The notes under the pieces: model-generated
What the model was told of the DNA's origin: nothing
Databases searched by the model: none
The model's input: the letters and a program-made list of their open reading frames with translations, nothing else
Translations under genes and position numbers: made by a program
In this document: one piece after another, positions 50,770-59,314 of the stretch
Position numbering within the stretch: the first letter of the stretch is position 1
Layout: each line of letters begins with the position of its first letter
Assembly: GCF_031501865.1 (NCBI RefSeq)
Contig: NZ_JARRCW010000001.1
Coordinates: 629,001 to 693,000 of the forward strand
DNA length: 64,000 nt
DNA from: Pseudovibrio sp. M1P-2-3
GTDB lineage: Bacteria; Pseudomonadota; Alphaproteobacteria; Rhizobiales; Stappiaceae
Reading direction: 5' to 3'

Positions 50770-51549
50770 CTAGCTCTCGCCACTTCGGTCATAATTAAAG
50801 CGCTGCTGCGCAAGGCGGCGTAATTTCCAAGGAAGAAGTTTGCCTAAAGCAATACTGATTGCAAGAGCCGTCGGAAAAGCATAGAGCGCCCTGCGTTTTT
50901 CTACGGCTCTCTTGATCTTCAAGGCTGCTTGGTCCGCAGAGTATTCCAAAGGTCTCCAACTTTTGAATTGATCTGCCATTGGCGTCCTGATGTAGCCGGG
51001 GCATAGCACACTGACAGAAATGCCTGAAGAGTAGAGATGGTCTCGAATGGCCTCCCCATAGGCAATGATTCCAGCTTTGGATGCTCCATAGGCAGGGCCA
51101 TCTGAAATCGGCTGTAGTCCGGCAAGTGAACTTATCAACCCAATTTGCCCAAACCCTTGTTTTTGCATAAACGGCGTCACCGCTGTAACCAGATTAATGC
51201 TGCCGCAAAGATTTGTTTCAATCTGTGATTGAGCGGTCTCTGCAGTTTCGATGGAACCGTCTGCACTATGAGAGCCGGTAATACCAGCATTCGAAAGCGC
51301 GGTGTGAATGGGGCCGAATCGGCTGGCATGGGTGACCCATTGCTGCACAGCCTGATGATCACGAATATCCAGCGAATCAGTCGAAACTTCAGCTCCAAAT
51401 TTTCTCGCAATATCAGCGGATTCTTCTAGGCGCACACGGTTTCTAGCGGTTAGGAAAAGGTGCGTTTCGGGCGATGCGTAAGCCTTGGCAAGAGCCCGCC
51501 CCAGGCCCGAACTGGCCCCTGTAATCAAAATGGTCTTTTTAGAAGTCAT
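50770..51549 (-). CDS. rkpH: Short-chain dehydrogenase/reductase, RkpH-type
   Basis: The 259-residue product is a classical SDR. It has the cofactor loop TILITGASSGLGRALAKAY, the NAG motif ALSNAGITG, and catalytic Ser, Tyr and Lys in LISSLAGLQPISDGPAYGASKAG. It is convergent with rkpG rather than in the same operon. I chose ATG 51549 because it gives the usual SDR start; the frame is open 34 codons further up, and no ribosome-binding site decides. In rhizobial rkp loci an SDR (RkpH) accompanies RkpA and RkpG. Reduction of the amino-ketone made by RkpG, as 3-ketosphinganine reductase does, is an attractive but untested role. Confidence 0.75.
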   Translation of the reverse strand: MTSKKTILITGASSGLGRALAKAYASPETHLFLTARNRVRLEESADIARKFGAEVSTDSLDIRDHQAVQQWVTHASRFGPIHTALSNAGITGSHSADGSIETAETAQSQIETNLCGSINLVTAVTPFMQKQGFGQIGLISSLAGLQPISDGPAYGASKAGIIAYGEAIRDHLYSSGISVSVLCPGYIRTPMADQFKSWRPLEYSADQAALKIKRAVEKRRALYAFPTALAISIALGKLLPWKLRRLAQQRFNYDRSGES

Positions 51550-51770
51550 GGAAAACAGATACGCGTTTTGAAGTTGAAAGGAAGCGGCTTGAGGAGCTGT
51601 ATCCACAGTGCAACTGTGAAAAAGAATGCTCTTGGTCTTTGGGTCTGCCACCCTAAACCGTGGTTGGCCGAGTTGATTTTTCCCTAAGGGTTTAGTAGTT
51701 AATAATTACAAGTTGAAATTGGTGGTTACCTATATTTCTATATTTTTCTGAAGTTCTGGATATTATTTAG

Positions 51771-52943
51771 ATGCTGCGCACCCTTTGCCCTACGTTTTTT
51801 AATAGGTCTGGCTCGTTCAAGGCCGGCCTAACTCTTGTGGCCAGTGCTTTGTTGCTGGGCAGCTGTCAGATCATGCCGGCGTCGGGGCCAATTTCCTCGG
51901 AAATAGTACACCAGTCGTCAGAGGTTCGGGAAGACACATTCGATTACACGCTTATTGATGTAAATAGCGATGTTATTGCGGCGCTGCATGCCTATAGCCC
52001 TATAGGCCTTGGGAAAAGGTTTAGCGCAAAACGATTTGCACCGCGCCATATGGTTGGAGTCGGGGATGTCGTCTCGGTTGTCGTGTGGGAGCAAGGCGCG
52101 GACCGTCTGTTCAGCAACGCAACGGGCAGTCGTACCGAGCTTGGACCGTTCATGGTGAGCCAGAAAGGCACGATCACTGTTCCGTATATCGGGCGGGTGA
52201 ATGCAGCAGGTCAGTCTTTGGACCGTCTTCAAGATGCTATTCAGGCAGCTCTTGAGGGACAGGCCACTGACCCACAGGTGATCGTCACTCTCAAAGACAA
52301 CCAGAGCAGCCTTGTGGTCGTAAATGGTGATGTGCGCTCTCCGGGACAGTATCCACTCTCACTCCAAGGTGAACGACTTCTGGATGTGGTTGCAAAAGCA
52401 GGTGGTAATGCCACGAAAGCCAGCGAAACCTTCGTGACGCTGGATCGGCAAAACGCCCGCGGAAAACAGCTGCTGAAAACCGTTTTTGAAGATGGCAGTG
52501 AAAACGTTTATGTGCGTCCAGGAGACCGTGTTTATGTGAGCCACGATCCGCAAACGTTTACGGCATTTGGTGCAGTTTCCAAAGTTGGAGAGTATCCGCT
52601 TCAAGTGGGCGAAGTGTCACTCGTTGAAGCTTTGGGCCGCATTGGAGGCTTGAGCGACAATCGTGCCGATACAAAGGGCCTGTTTGTGTTCCGCTATGAG
52701 GATGCGAAGGTTCTGAGGGCACTTGGCATTGAGGGTGTTTCCGAGTTTGACCATCAGGTACCTGTCATCTACAGGGTCAACATGCGGCAGGCTCAGTCCT
52801 ACTTCAAAGGGCAGCAGTTTAATATCAAAGACAAAGACGTTCTATACGTCGCCAATTCCTATACAGCAGAACTTGGAAAATTCCTGGGCATCATCGGGCG
52901 AACTGTTGGTGTTGCAAGATCTACGTCTTCTTTGAGTTTCTAA
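51771..52943 (+). CDS. Outer-membrane polysaccharide export lipoprotein (Wza/KpsD-like)
   Basis: The 390-residue protein has a lipoprotein signal, LTLVASALLLGSCQIM, with the lipobox Cys at about residue 34. A Poly_export domain follows (VGVGDVVSVVVWEQG, GTITVPYIGRVNAAGQSLDRLQDAI), then two SLBB-type repeats (VVNGDVRSPGQYPL, AFGAVSKVGEYPL). Such proteins form the outer-membrane channel for capsule or exopolysaccharide. It begins the rightward kpsE-M-T-like gene run. The 220-base gap upstream, shared with divergent rkpH, is AT-rich and contains TTACCTATATTTC, related to the motif found before glf and preT. Confidence 0.9.
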   Translation: MLRTLCPTFFNRSGSFKAGLTLVASALLLGSCQIMPASGPISSEIVHQSSEVREDTFDYTLIDVNSDVIAALHAYSPIGLGKRFSAKRFAPRHMVGVGDVVSVVVWEQGADRLFSNATGSRTELGPFMVSQKGTITVPYIGRVNAAGQSLDRLQDAIQAALEGQATDPQVIVTLKDNQSSLVVVNGDVRSPGQYPLSLQGERLLDVVAKAGGNATKASETFVTLDRQNARGKQLLKTVFEDGSENVYVRPGDRVYVSHDPQTFTAFGAVSKVGEYPLQVGEVSLVEALGRIGGLSDNRADTKGLFVFRYEDAKVLRALGIEGVSEFDHQVPVIYRVNMRQAQSYFKGQQFNIKDKDVLYVANSYTAELGKFLGIIGRTVGVARSTSSLSF

Positions 52944-52981
52944 GTTAAGCGGCCTCAGGAGTTCGGGGTATTGAGGGTATA

Positions 52982-54463
52982 ATGGACAAGCAAAGCGCAC
53001 AAAAAAAAGTTGATCCCGTAGCGGCGCAGCCGAGGGCCGCGGCTCAGGCAGCAAAGCCTGTGCCCGCTAAAAATCAAGGGGCGCAAAAGCCTGTCCCTGC
53101 CAAGGATCAGAAAAACGCGCAGCCACAAAAAGCTCCGCCTGCTCAGGGCGCAAAAAAGCCCGAAGAGCAGGCAAAAAATTCCGTAGTTCCTGCTAAGAAG
53201 CTCTCTCCGGCCCAAAAAGCGGTGGCCTCTATTGTTCCGCTGCCGGTCAAAGCAAGAGAATTGCAAGAGGTTCCGCAAACCCTATGGGATCACCTGCGAG
53301 GCAAAGGTTTGCGCCCCCAGCAGTTCCGCAGGCGTATGCTGGCCGTTTCGTTCGCCCTATGCGTTGCCTTGCCTGCAGTACTGGGTAGTTTCTATTTCCT
53401 CTTTTTGGCGTCCGACCGTTATTCCTCTACATTAGGGTTCTCTGTTCGCGGAATGGATGGAGGCGCTGCAGGAGGAGACTTTTTAGGGTCCCTGACGGGC
53501 CTTGCCAGCACAGGATCGACCACAACTGATTCCTATATTTTGATGGATTACCTCAAAAGCCGGGAAGTTGTGGAACGCCTGAGTGCAGATATGGGGTTAA
53601 AGCAGCTTTATAGCTCCGAAGATGTGGACTTCATTTACCGGTTGGACCCGGAACTGCCCATAGAAGATTTCGTGAATTACTGGGACTGGATGATCGACAC
53701 GAGCTTTGACAGCACGTCCTCCATTATTAATGTCGAGGTACAGGCTTTCACTGCGCAGGATACCAAAAGGCTGGCAGATCTGGTCCTTTCCTACAGTGCA
53801 CAGCTGGTCAACAACCTTTCGGAAAGTGCCCGCAAGGATGCGGTGAAATATGCCGAGGAAGAGGTCTCAAGGGCGGAACTGCGTTTGCGCATGATTCGCG
53901 CACGTCTCAGGGAGTTCCGATCCACGGAAAACTCTCTCGATCCTACGAAAAATGCGGAAGTTCAGATACAGCTGGTTGCCGAGCTGGAGAAACAGCTCAT
54001 TGATACGCGTTCACGTTTATCGCGCCTTGTGGGAACCATTGATGAAAGCTCGCCAACTGTTCGTCAATTGCGCAAGCAAGAATCGGCGTTACTGGAGCAG
54101 ATTGGTCTGAAGCAGTCCGAAATCGGTGGTGTTCAAGGTCAGGGACGCTCAAGTGCCACCGGAGAAAACTCTGAGGGCAAATTTTCATCACTTTCATCAC
54201 TTCTTGCTGACTACGAAGAGCTGGTGATTGAACGCGAATTTGCAGAACAAGCCTATACGGCGTCCCTTGCAAGTCTGGAACGTTCCCGAAGTGAAGCCGA
54301 TCGCCAACAACGTTATCTTGCTGTCTTCCAACAGCCATCAGAACCTGAGAACGCGCTCTACCCGCGCCGGTTTACCAATAGTCTTTTGCTGCTCGGGGTT
54401 CTGCTCGCTCTGTGGTCACTGGGCACGTTGTTAACCTACTCCGTTCGCGACCATCTGCGGTAG
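52982..54463 (+). CDS. Capsule export inner-membrane protein, KpsE-like
   Basis: The 493-residue protein starts with about 90 residues rich in Ala, Lys, Pro and Gln. A transmembrane helix follows (MLAVSFALCVALPAVLGSFYFLFLASDRY, near 120-148), then a large periplasmic region with helical coiled coil (AEEEVSRAELRLRMIRARL through LEQIGLKQSE). A second helix near the C-terminus (SLLLLGVLLALWSLGTLL) precedes a short basic tail. This is the PCP-3/KpsE topology; KpsE spans the periplasm between the KpsMT transporter and the outer-membrane channel. The Pro-rich cytoplasmic tail is longer than in Escherichia coli KpsE. The gene lies 38 bases after the Wza/KpsD-like gene. Confidence 0.87.
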   Translation: MDKQSAQKKVDPVAAQPRAAAQAAKPVPAKNQGAQKPVPAKDQKNAQPQKAPPAQGAKKPEEQAKNSVVPAKKLSPAQKAVASIVPLPVKARELQEVPQTLWDHLRGKGLRPQQFRRRMLAVSFALCVALPAVLGSFYFLFLASDRYSSTLGFSVRGMDGGAAGGDFLGSLTGLASTGSTTTDSYILMDYLKSREVVERLSADMGLKQLYSSEDVDFIYRLDPELPIEDFVNYWDWMIDTSFDSTSSIINVEVQAFTAQDTKRLADLVLSYSAQLVNNLSESARKDAVKYAEEEVSRAELRLRMIRARLREFRSTENSLDPTKNAEVQIQLVAELEKQLIDTRSRLSRLVGTIDESSPTVRQLRKQESALLEQIGLKQSEIGGVQGQGRSSATGENSEGKFSSLSSLLADYEELVIEREFAEQAYTASLASLERSRSEADRQQRYLAVFQQPSEPENALYPRRFTNSLLLLGVLLALWSLGTLLTYSVRDHLR

Positions 54464-54472
54464 GACAGGAAT

Positions 54473-55243
54473 ATGAGTACGGAAGGTGTCCTCACAACGC
54501 AAGGCAGAGTGATCGGCGCATTGATTTTGCGGGAAACCCGGACGGCATTCGGGGATAGTCAGCTGGGATATTTCTGGGCTGTATTCCAGCCTGCGGTTGG
54601 TACGCTTGCCTTGGTGGCAATTTTTTCCGTCATAGGGCGGATGCCGCCTCTTGGCGAAAGTTTTGCGCTGTTTTTTGGAACCGGAGTGTTTACCTTCCAG
54701 TTCTATCAAAAACTCTCCCAGTCAATCATGACAGCAGTTCCGCAAAGCAGGGGCCTGCTGACATACCCACTTGTAAATGAATCCGATTTGGTCATTGCGA
54801 AATTTATTTTTATTGCGATGACCTATGTGCTGATTATGTTTGTGTTTTTCGGCGCACTTATTGGAGTTGGGGAGGGGATGTTCCCCAAACGTTTTGAAGT
54901 GGTCACAACGGCATTAATGTGCACTGCCTTATTGGGGCTGGGTGCAGGCCAAGTCAACGCCGTAATTTTCAGGCTTTGGCCCACGTGGAAACAGGTGGAA
55001 TCGATCATTTCTCGCCCTATGTTCTTTATCTCTGGTATTTTCTTTCTTCCCACTGACTTCCCTCCGGCAGTGACTTATTGGCTTTCTTGGAATCCTGTTT
55101 TGCACTGCATAGAATGGATGAGAGAGGGCTATTACGGATACTACGAGAGTGCTGTTCTGGATAAACCGTACCTCCTTGTCTGCACGCTCATCCTGCTTCT
55201 GGTTGGCTTTGCTGGCGATCGTCTTTACCAGAAGAAAGTCTAA
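54473..55243 (+). CDS. kpsM: Capsule ABC transporter permease, KpsM-like
   Basis: The 256-residue ABC-2 type permease has about six hydrophobic spans (LGYFWAVFQPAVGTLALVAIFSVI, FIFIAMTYVLIMFVFFGALIGVG, ALLGLGAGQVNAVIF, LLVCTLILLLVGFAG) and the RETRTAFGDSQLGYFWA N-terminal segment typical of KpsM. With the ATPase directly downstream (3-base gap) it forms the inner-membrane exporter for the lipid-linked polysaccharide. It is the third gene of the export run and starts 9 bases after the KpsE-like gene. Confidence 0.92.
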   Translation: MSTEGVLTTQGRVIGALILRETRTAFGDSQLGYFWAVFQPAVGTLALVAIFSVIGRMPPLGESFALFFGTGVFTFQFYQKLSQSIMTAVPQSRGLLTYPLVNESDLVIAKFIFIAMTYVLIMFVFFGALIGVGEGMFPKRFEVVTTALMCTALLGLGAGQVNAVIFRLWPTWKQVESIISRPMFFISGIFFLPTDFPPAVTYWLSWNPVLHCIEWMREGYYGYYESAVLDKPYLLVCTLILLLVGFAGDRLYQKKV

Positions 55244-55246
55244 GCC

Positions 55247-55903
55247 ATGATTGAGTTTTCAAATGTTCGGAAAACCTATCGGCTAAAAGGGGTTGAGAAG
55301 GTAATCCTGAAAAATTTGACCATGTCCTTTCCAAAGGGGAAGAATGTGGGGATCATCGGGCATAACGGTGCTGGTAAATCCACTTTGATGCGGCTGATAG
55401 CTGGTGCCGAGCGGCCTGATGAGGGTAGCATCAAGCGGCGGGTAAAAGTGTCCTGGCCTCTGGGGTTTGCTGGAGGATTTTCCGGCAATATGACAGGCAT
55501 CGAAAATGTCCGGTTTGTTTCTCGTATGTACGGAGAAGACACAGAACGTATGATTGCTTACGTGGAGGAATTCTCCGAGCTGGGCGCTTCAATGCGACTA
55601 CCTATCAAGACCTATTCTTCTGGTATGAAGGCCCGTCTGGCATTTGGCGTTAGCATGGCGATAGATTTTAACTACTACCTCATTGATGAGATCACGGCAG
55701 TGGGGGACGCCCGCTTCAAAAAGAAATGCGATCAGGTTTTCCAAGAGAAGCTGCAGACCGCCAATATCATCATGATCTCGCACTCTGAAGGGGCCTTGAA
55801 GAAACTGTGTGACGTGGGGTGCCTGCTCCATAATGGTCATGTGACTATGTATGACAATCTCGATGGTGCTTTGAAACAGCACCGCATTCACCAGATGGCG
55901 TGA
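55247..55903 (+). CDS. kpsT: Capsule ABC transporter ATPase, KpsT-like
   Basis: The 218-residue nucleotide-binding subunit has Walker A IGHNGAGKSTLMRLIAG, the Q-loop-region GFAGGFSGNMTGIENV, the signature YSSGMKARLAFG (without the usual LSGGQ, as in KpsT), and Walker B YYLIDEITAVGD. The final His switch is MISHSEG. It energises export through the KpsM-like permease. It lacks the C-terminal carbohydrate-binding domain found in Wzt-type ATPases, so it should not read a chain-end signal and probably handles a lipid-capped polymer. Confidence 0.92.
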   Translation: MIEFSNVRKTYRLKGVEKVILKNLTMSFPKGKNVGIIGHNGAGKSTLMRLIAGAERPDEGSIKRRVKVSWPLGFAGGFSGNMTGIENVRFVSRMYGEDTERMIAYVEEFSELGASMRLPIKTYSSGMKARLAFGVSMAIDFNYYLIDEITAVGDARFKKKCDQVFQEKLQTANIIMISHSEGALKKLCDVGCLLHNGHVTMYDNLDGALKQHRIHQMA

Positions 55904-55914
55904 GGTGAATGGCT

Positions 55915-57225
55915 ATGAGTAAACGTAGTGTTTTATTTCTGCAATCCCACCCGTCGGGCTTTGGCTCTCGTCTTGCAGACGAATTTCGGAGTGAGGGAGC
56001 GGATTGTCATATCATCAACCTTTCCTTGTCCGATTGGTTTTTCAGGGTAGGCCAATCAACACACAATTATTGGGGGCGCCTCAAATCTTGGCGCGGCTAT
56101 CTGGAGCGCTTTGTCAAGAAACACGGCATCACAGATATTGTCTATTATGCAGACCGGCGTCCTTACCACCGCGTTGCCCATTCCGTTGCCATGGAGCTGG
56201 GCCTGAATGTGTTCGCCTATGAGTTTGGTTATCTGCGGCCGCATTGGATTACGCTGGAAACAGGCGGAATGGGTGTTTATTCCCACTTCCCCAATGACCC
56301 TAGGGAAATTCGAGAGCTCGCGGCGAACCTACCAGATGAGGACCTTCGTGAGATGTCCTACCCGCATCCGTTCACGCAGGAAGCCTTGAGTGAAGTGCTT
56401 TGTAATTTGGGGCCAGTGTTCTTTCCCTACTGTTTCCCGTTTTATAATCGGGATCGCTATTACCATCCTCTGCGGGATTACCTCAGCTATATTCCGAGAT
56501 TACTGCGGCAAAAACGGGTAAACACCCAAGCACAGCAGTTGGTTGAAGACTTGGTGGCGAGTGAAACGCCATTTTTTCTGGTCCCGTTGCAGATGCAAAG
56601 CGATTATCAAATTCGCCACCACTCGCCCTATACCCATATTTCTGAGATGATTGAGGAAGTGATTGGCTCATTCGCAAAACATGCAGATGCGGCAGATCAG
56701 TTGGTTTTCAAGCTCCATCCGTTCGATAACAACATCGAAAAGTGGCCCTATAGGGTTGAGCAGATTGCAAAAAAACACGGCCTTTCTGAACGTGTGAAGT
56801 GCATTGATGGCGGTGATCTTGAGTTGATGCTGCGAACCACAAAGGGATGTGTTCTCATCAACAGCACCACGGGTCTTGCTGCATTGGAGGCAAATGTTCC
56901 GACAAAAGTGCTGGGGATTGCGCTCTACGATATCGAGGGCTTGACGGACCAGCGGCCTTTGGATTCTTTCTGGCAGTTGCCTCAAGTTCCTGATCAAGGG
57001 CTGTTTGCAGACCTCAAAAAGCTCTTGGCTGCCTCCATCCAGATCAGAGGAAGCTTTTATAATAAAGAAGGACGGGAAGTCGCCGTAAAAGAGTTCGTAG
57101 GTCGGGTTCTAGGTGGGACAGTGAACGGGTTTGGCGCATATAAGCCTATCCCGCCAAGGCTACAGAAGGCGCGGGATGTGGGCATTCAAATACCTGAAAA
57201 CTGCTACTGGTCGGAGGCTGCTTGA
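55915..57225 (+). CDS. KpsS-like capsule polysaccharide biosynthesis protein (first of a tandem pair)
   Basis: The 436-residue protein belongs to the capsule-synthesis family of KpsS and KpsC (PF05159-type). Recognisable segments are YYADRRPYHRVAH, FAYEFGYLRPHWITLETGG, HFPNDPREIREL, DYQIRHHSPYTHI, LVFKLHPFDNN, and the donor-side VLINSTTGLAALEANVPTKVLG. KpsS and KpsC are beta-Kdo transferases that add the Kdo linker between a phospholipid and the capsule polymer. I preferred ATG 55915, 9 bases after GAGG, to ATG 55909. It overlaps the next, homologous gene by one base (TGATG). Kdo transfer is an inference from the family. Confidence 0.82.
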   Translation: MSKRSVLFLQSHPSGFGSRLADEFRSEGADCHIINLSLSDWFFRVGQSTHNYWGRLKSWRGYLERFVKKHGITDIVYYADRRPYHRVAHSVAMELGLNVFAYEFGYLRPHWITLETGGMGVYSHFPNDPREIRELAANLPDEDLREMSYPHPFTQEALSEVLCNLGPVFFPYCFPFYNRDRYYHPLRDYLSYIPRLLRQKRVNTQAQQLVEDLVASETPFFLVPLQMQSDYQIRHHSPYTHISEMIEEVIGSFAKHADAADQLVFKLHPFDNNIEKWPYRVEQIAKKHGLSERVKCIDGGDLELMLRTTKGCVLINSTTGLAALEANVPTKVLGIALYDIEGLTDQRPLDSFWQLPQVPDQGLFADLKKLLAASIQIRGSFYNKEGREVAVKEFVGRVLGGTVNGFGAYKPIPPRLQKARDVGIQIPENCYWSEAA

Positions 57226-58505
57226 TGGGCACGCAGCCGCCACGGGTTCTCATATTGCAAGGTCCTCTTTCAAAATTTTATTCTGAAATTGGTGATGAAC
57301 TTCGCCAATCGGGCGCTTATGTCCTTCGTGTAAACTTTTGCGGCAGTGACCGCATGAACTGGCACGCGGGTGGAGCTATTAATTATCGGGGCTCTCTTTC
57401 AAATTGGCCGGAATTCTTAGCGGGCCTCTTGGAAAAACATAGCTTTGATATTGTGCTTTTGCATGGAGATCGGCGCGTCTATCACCAAGCGGCTATTGCT
57501 CTTGCCAAAAAGCGTGGCCTCAAAATTGTGGCAACGGAGCTGGGGTATTTGCGTCCGGACTGGATGACTGTTGAGGTTGGAGGATGCAATGCGCTTTCTC
57601 ATTTCCCGAAAGACCCTCAAGAGATCAGGGAGATGGCAAAAAATGCATCACCGCTTGCAGGTGACAGGCTTTATCAAAACAGCTACAGCCAGCTGGTCTT
57701 TCAGGAACTCAAGTTCACTGTAGACAACCTCCTGTTTCACTGGGCTTTTCCAAAGTATGAAAACCACCGTCAGGAAAGCCGTCTCACGGTATATGGCGGC
57801 TGGCTCAAAGCGCGCTTGCTGAGCAAAAAACGGGAGCTGGAAGCAGCTAGAACGCTTCATAAAGTGACAGGACAACCCTACTACGTTTTCGCCTTACAAT
57901 TGAACGGGGACTTCCAGATCAGGGACCATTCGCCGTTCGGTTCCATTTATAAAGCCATTGACCACGTGGCCGGATCTTTCGCCCTTCATGCACCTGCGGG
58001 CACGAACCTTGTGCTGAAGTGCCATCCTTTAGAGTACAGGCATGCAGAACTTCGCGAAGCTATTGAAAAAGCAGAGCGGGAGCACGGGCTGGAAGAGCGG
58101 CTCTTCCTTCTGGATGGCTCTAACATTCAAGATCTGTCCCGAGACTCTCTTGGGCTAGTGACCGTGAACAGCTCTGCCGGTCTGGAATCGATCGAAGAAG
58201 GTGTTCCAACCTGCTGCATTATGCCGACTATTTATGATGTTGAAGGCTTAACGCATCAAGGAGAGCTTGATCACTTCTGGGCTTCCCCTCAAAAACCGGA
58301 TCTGGCGCTGTTCGACGCGTTTCGCCGCCTGCTGTGCCAAAGCGTTCTTGTACGCGGTACGATTTATAACCGTGCTGGCAGAAAAGCTGCGGCACGGGCT
58401 GTTGCAAACAAAATTACTCAGGGCAATTTAAACCCAGCTTATTCTCATCCACCCCGTCTTGCGCGTGCTGCTCAGCTAGGTGTTTCCTATCAACATTATT
58501 ATTAG
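57225..58505 (+). CDS. KpsS-like capsule polysaccharide biosynthesis protein (second of a tandem pair)
   Basis: The 426-residue protein is clearly homologous to its upstream neighbour: HGDRRVYHQAAI, ELGYLRPDWMTVEVGG, HFPKDPQEIREM, DFQIRDHSPFGSI, LVLKCHPLEYR, VNSSAGLESIEEGVPTC and YDVEGLTHQGELDHFWASPQ line up with the first copy. ATG 57225 has GGAGG 8 bases upstream and overlaps the preceding stop. The two probably arose by duplication and may add successive linker sugars, as the two halves of KpsC and KpsS do. No kpsC-length gene, kpsF or kpsU is seen in the window. Confidence 0.82.
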   Translation: MGTQPPRVLILQGPLSKFYSEIGDELRQSGAYVLRVNFCGSDRMNWHAGGAINYRGSLSNWPEFLAGLLEKHSFDIVLLHGDRRVYHQAAIALAKKRGLKIVATELGYLRPDWMTVEVGGCNALSHFPKDPQEIREMAKNASPLAGDRLYQNSYSQLVFQELKFTVDNLLFHWAFPKYENHRQESRLTVYGGWLKARLLSKKRELEAARTLHKVTGQPYYVFALQLNGDFQIRDHSPFGSIYKAIDHVAGSFALHAPAGTNLVLKCHPLEYRHAELREAIEKAEREHGLEERLFLLDGSNIQDLSRDSLGLVTVNSSAGLESIEEGVPTCCIMPTIYDVEGLTHQGELDHFWASPQKPDLALFDAFRRLLCQSVLVRGTIYNRAGRKAAARAVANKITQGNLNPAYSHPPRLARAAQLGVSYQHYY

Positions 58506-58530
58506 GGGCGCTTTTTAGCTCTCATTTTTT

Positions 58531-59274
58531 ATGCGTATTATCCTTTGCTCTCATTCCAGCGCGTATACGGACGCCCTGCTTCACTCCTTTTCTCGCTCGG
58601 TGGAAGGGGAAGTGGTCGGCCTGTTGCGCTCAACATCTGTTCTGGGCGGTCCAACTTCGCTCAGATCATGTGCTGGTATGGTTAGAAGGTCCGGCGTGTT
58701 TTATGCGGGATATCTGGCGGTGGTAACAAATCCGATCCTGCGGTTGCCGCATGTTCCCAAGTGGTCCAACATGAGTTCATGGGCGCAAAAACACGGGGCG
58801 GAGTATGTGGAGACACCCAATGTGAATGGGGCTAGAGAAATTGCTTGGATGGAAGAGTTGAAGCCCGACTATATTGTCTCTGCGCACTTTAACCAAATCT
58901 ACAAGCTGCCAATAATTGAGCGTTTCCGTGACAAGTTGATCAACCTGCATCCGGGGAAATTGCCCCAGTTTCGCGGTCCTGATCCGGTCTTTCATGCCAT
59001 AAATGCGGGCGAGCGGAACTTCACAATGTCTTTACACCGTATTTCAGAGCAAATTGACAGAGGTGAGGTGCTCGCGGAAACGGTGGTGACACCGAAGCGG
59101 AAAACGTTGTTTCGCACCAACCTGAAACTATTTCAACAAAGCGGTGCCTTGTTCGATATGTTTGTGAGGGGCGAAGGCGTTACACGTCTTCACTCTGAAC
59201 CTCTTCCCCCCTACCAGAGCTGGCCAAAACCCGCGGAAGTTCAAAGATTCCTGCTGAAGGGCTTTCGACTTTAG
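58531..59274 (+). CDS. Formyltransferase-family protein, possible sugar N-formyltransferase
   Basis: The 247-residue protein has the formyltransferase core. The catalytic Asn is in VSAHFNQIYKLP, the His in INLHPGKLPQFRGPDPVFHAI, and the Asp in RISEQIDRGEVLAE. This is the fold of methionyl-tRNA and sugar-amine N-formyltransferases, which use 10-formyltetrahydrofolate. The protein is shorter than Fmt and lacks its C-terminal tRNA domain. Its place as last gene of the export/KpsS run, 25 bases after the second KpsS-like gene, points to N-formylation of an amino sugar in the surface glycan. Confidence 0.75.
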   Translation: MRIILCSHSSAYTDALLHSFSRSVEGEVVGLLRSTSVLGGPTSLRSCAGMVRRSGVFYAGYLAVVTNPILRLPHVPKWSNMSSWAQKHGAEYVETPNVNGAREIAWMEELKPDYIVSAHFNQIYKLPIIERFRDKLINLHPGKLPQFRGPDPVFHAINAGERNFTMSLHRISEQIDRGEVLAETVVTPKRKTLFRTNLKLFQQSGALFDMFVRGEGVTRLHSEPLPPYQSWPKPAEVQRFLLKGFRL

Positions 59275-59314
59275 GGCGTAAATGCGAATGAACGTGACGT
59301 GCTCTAGGGGGATT

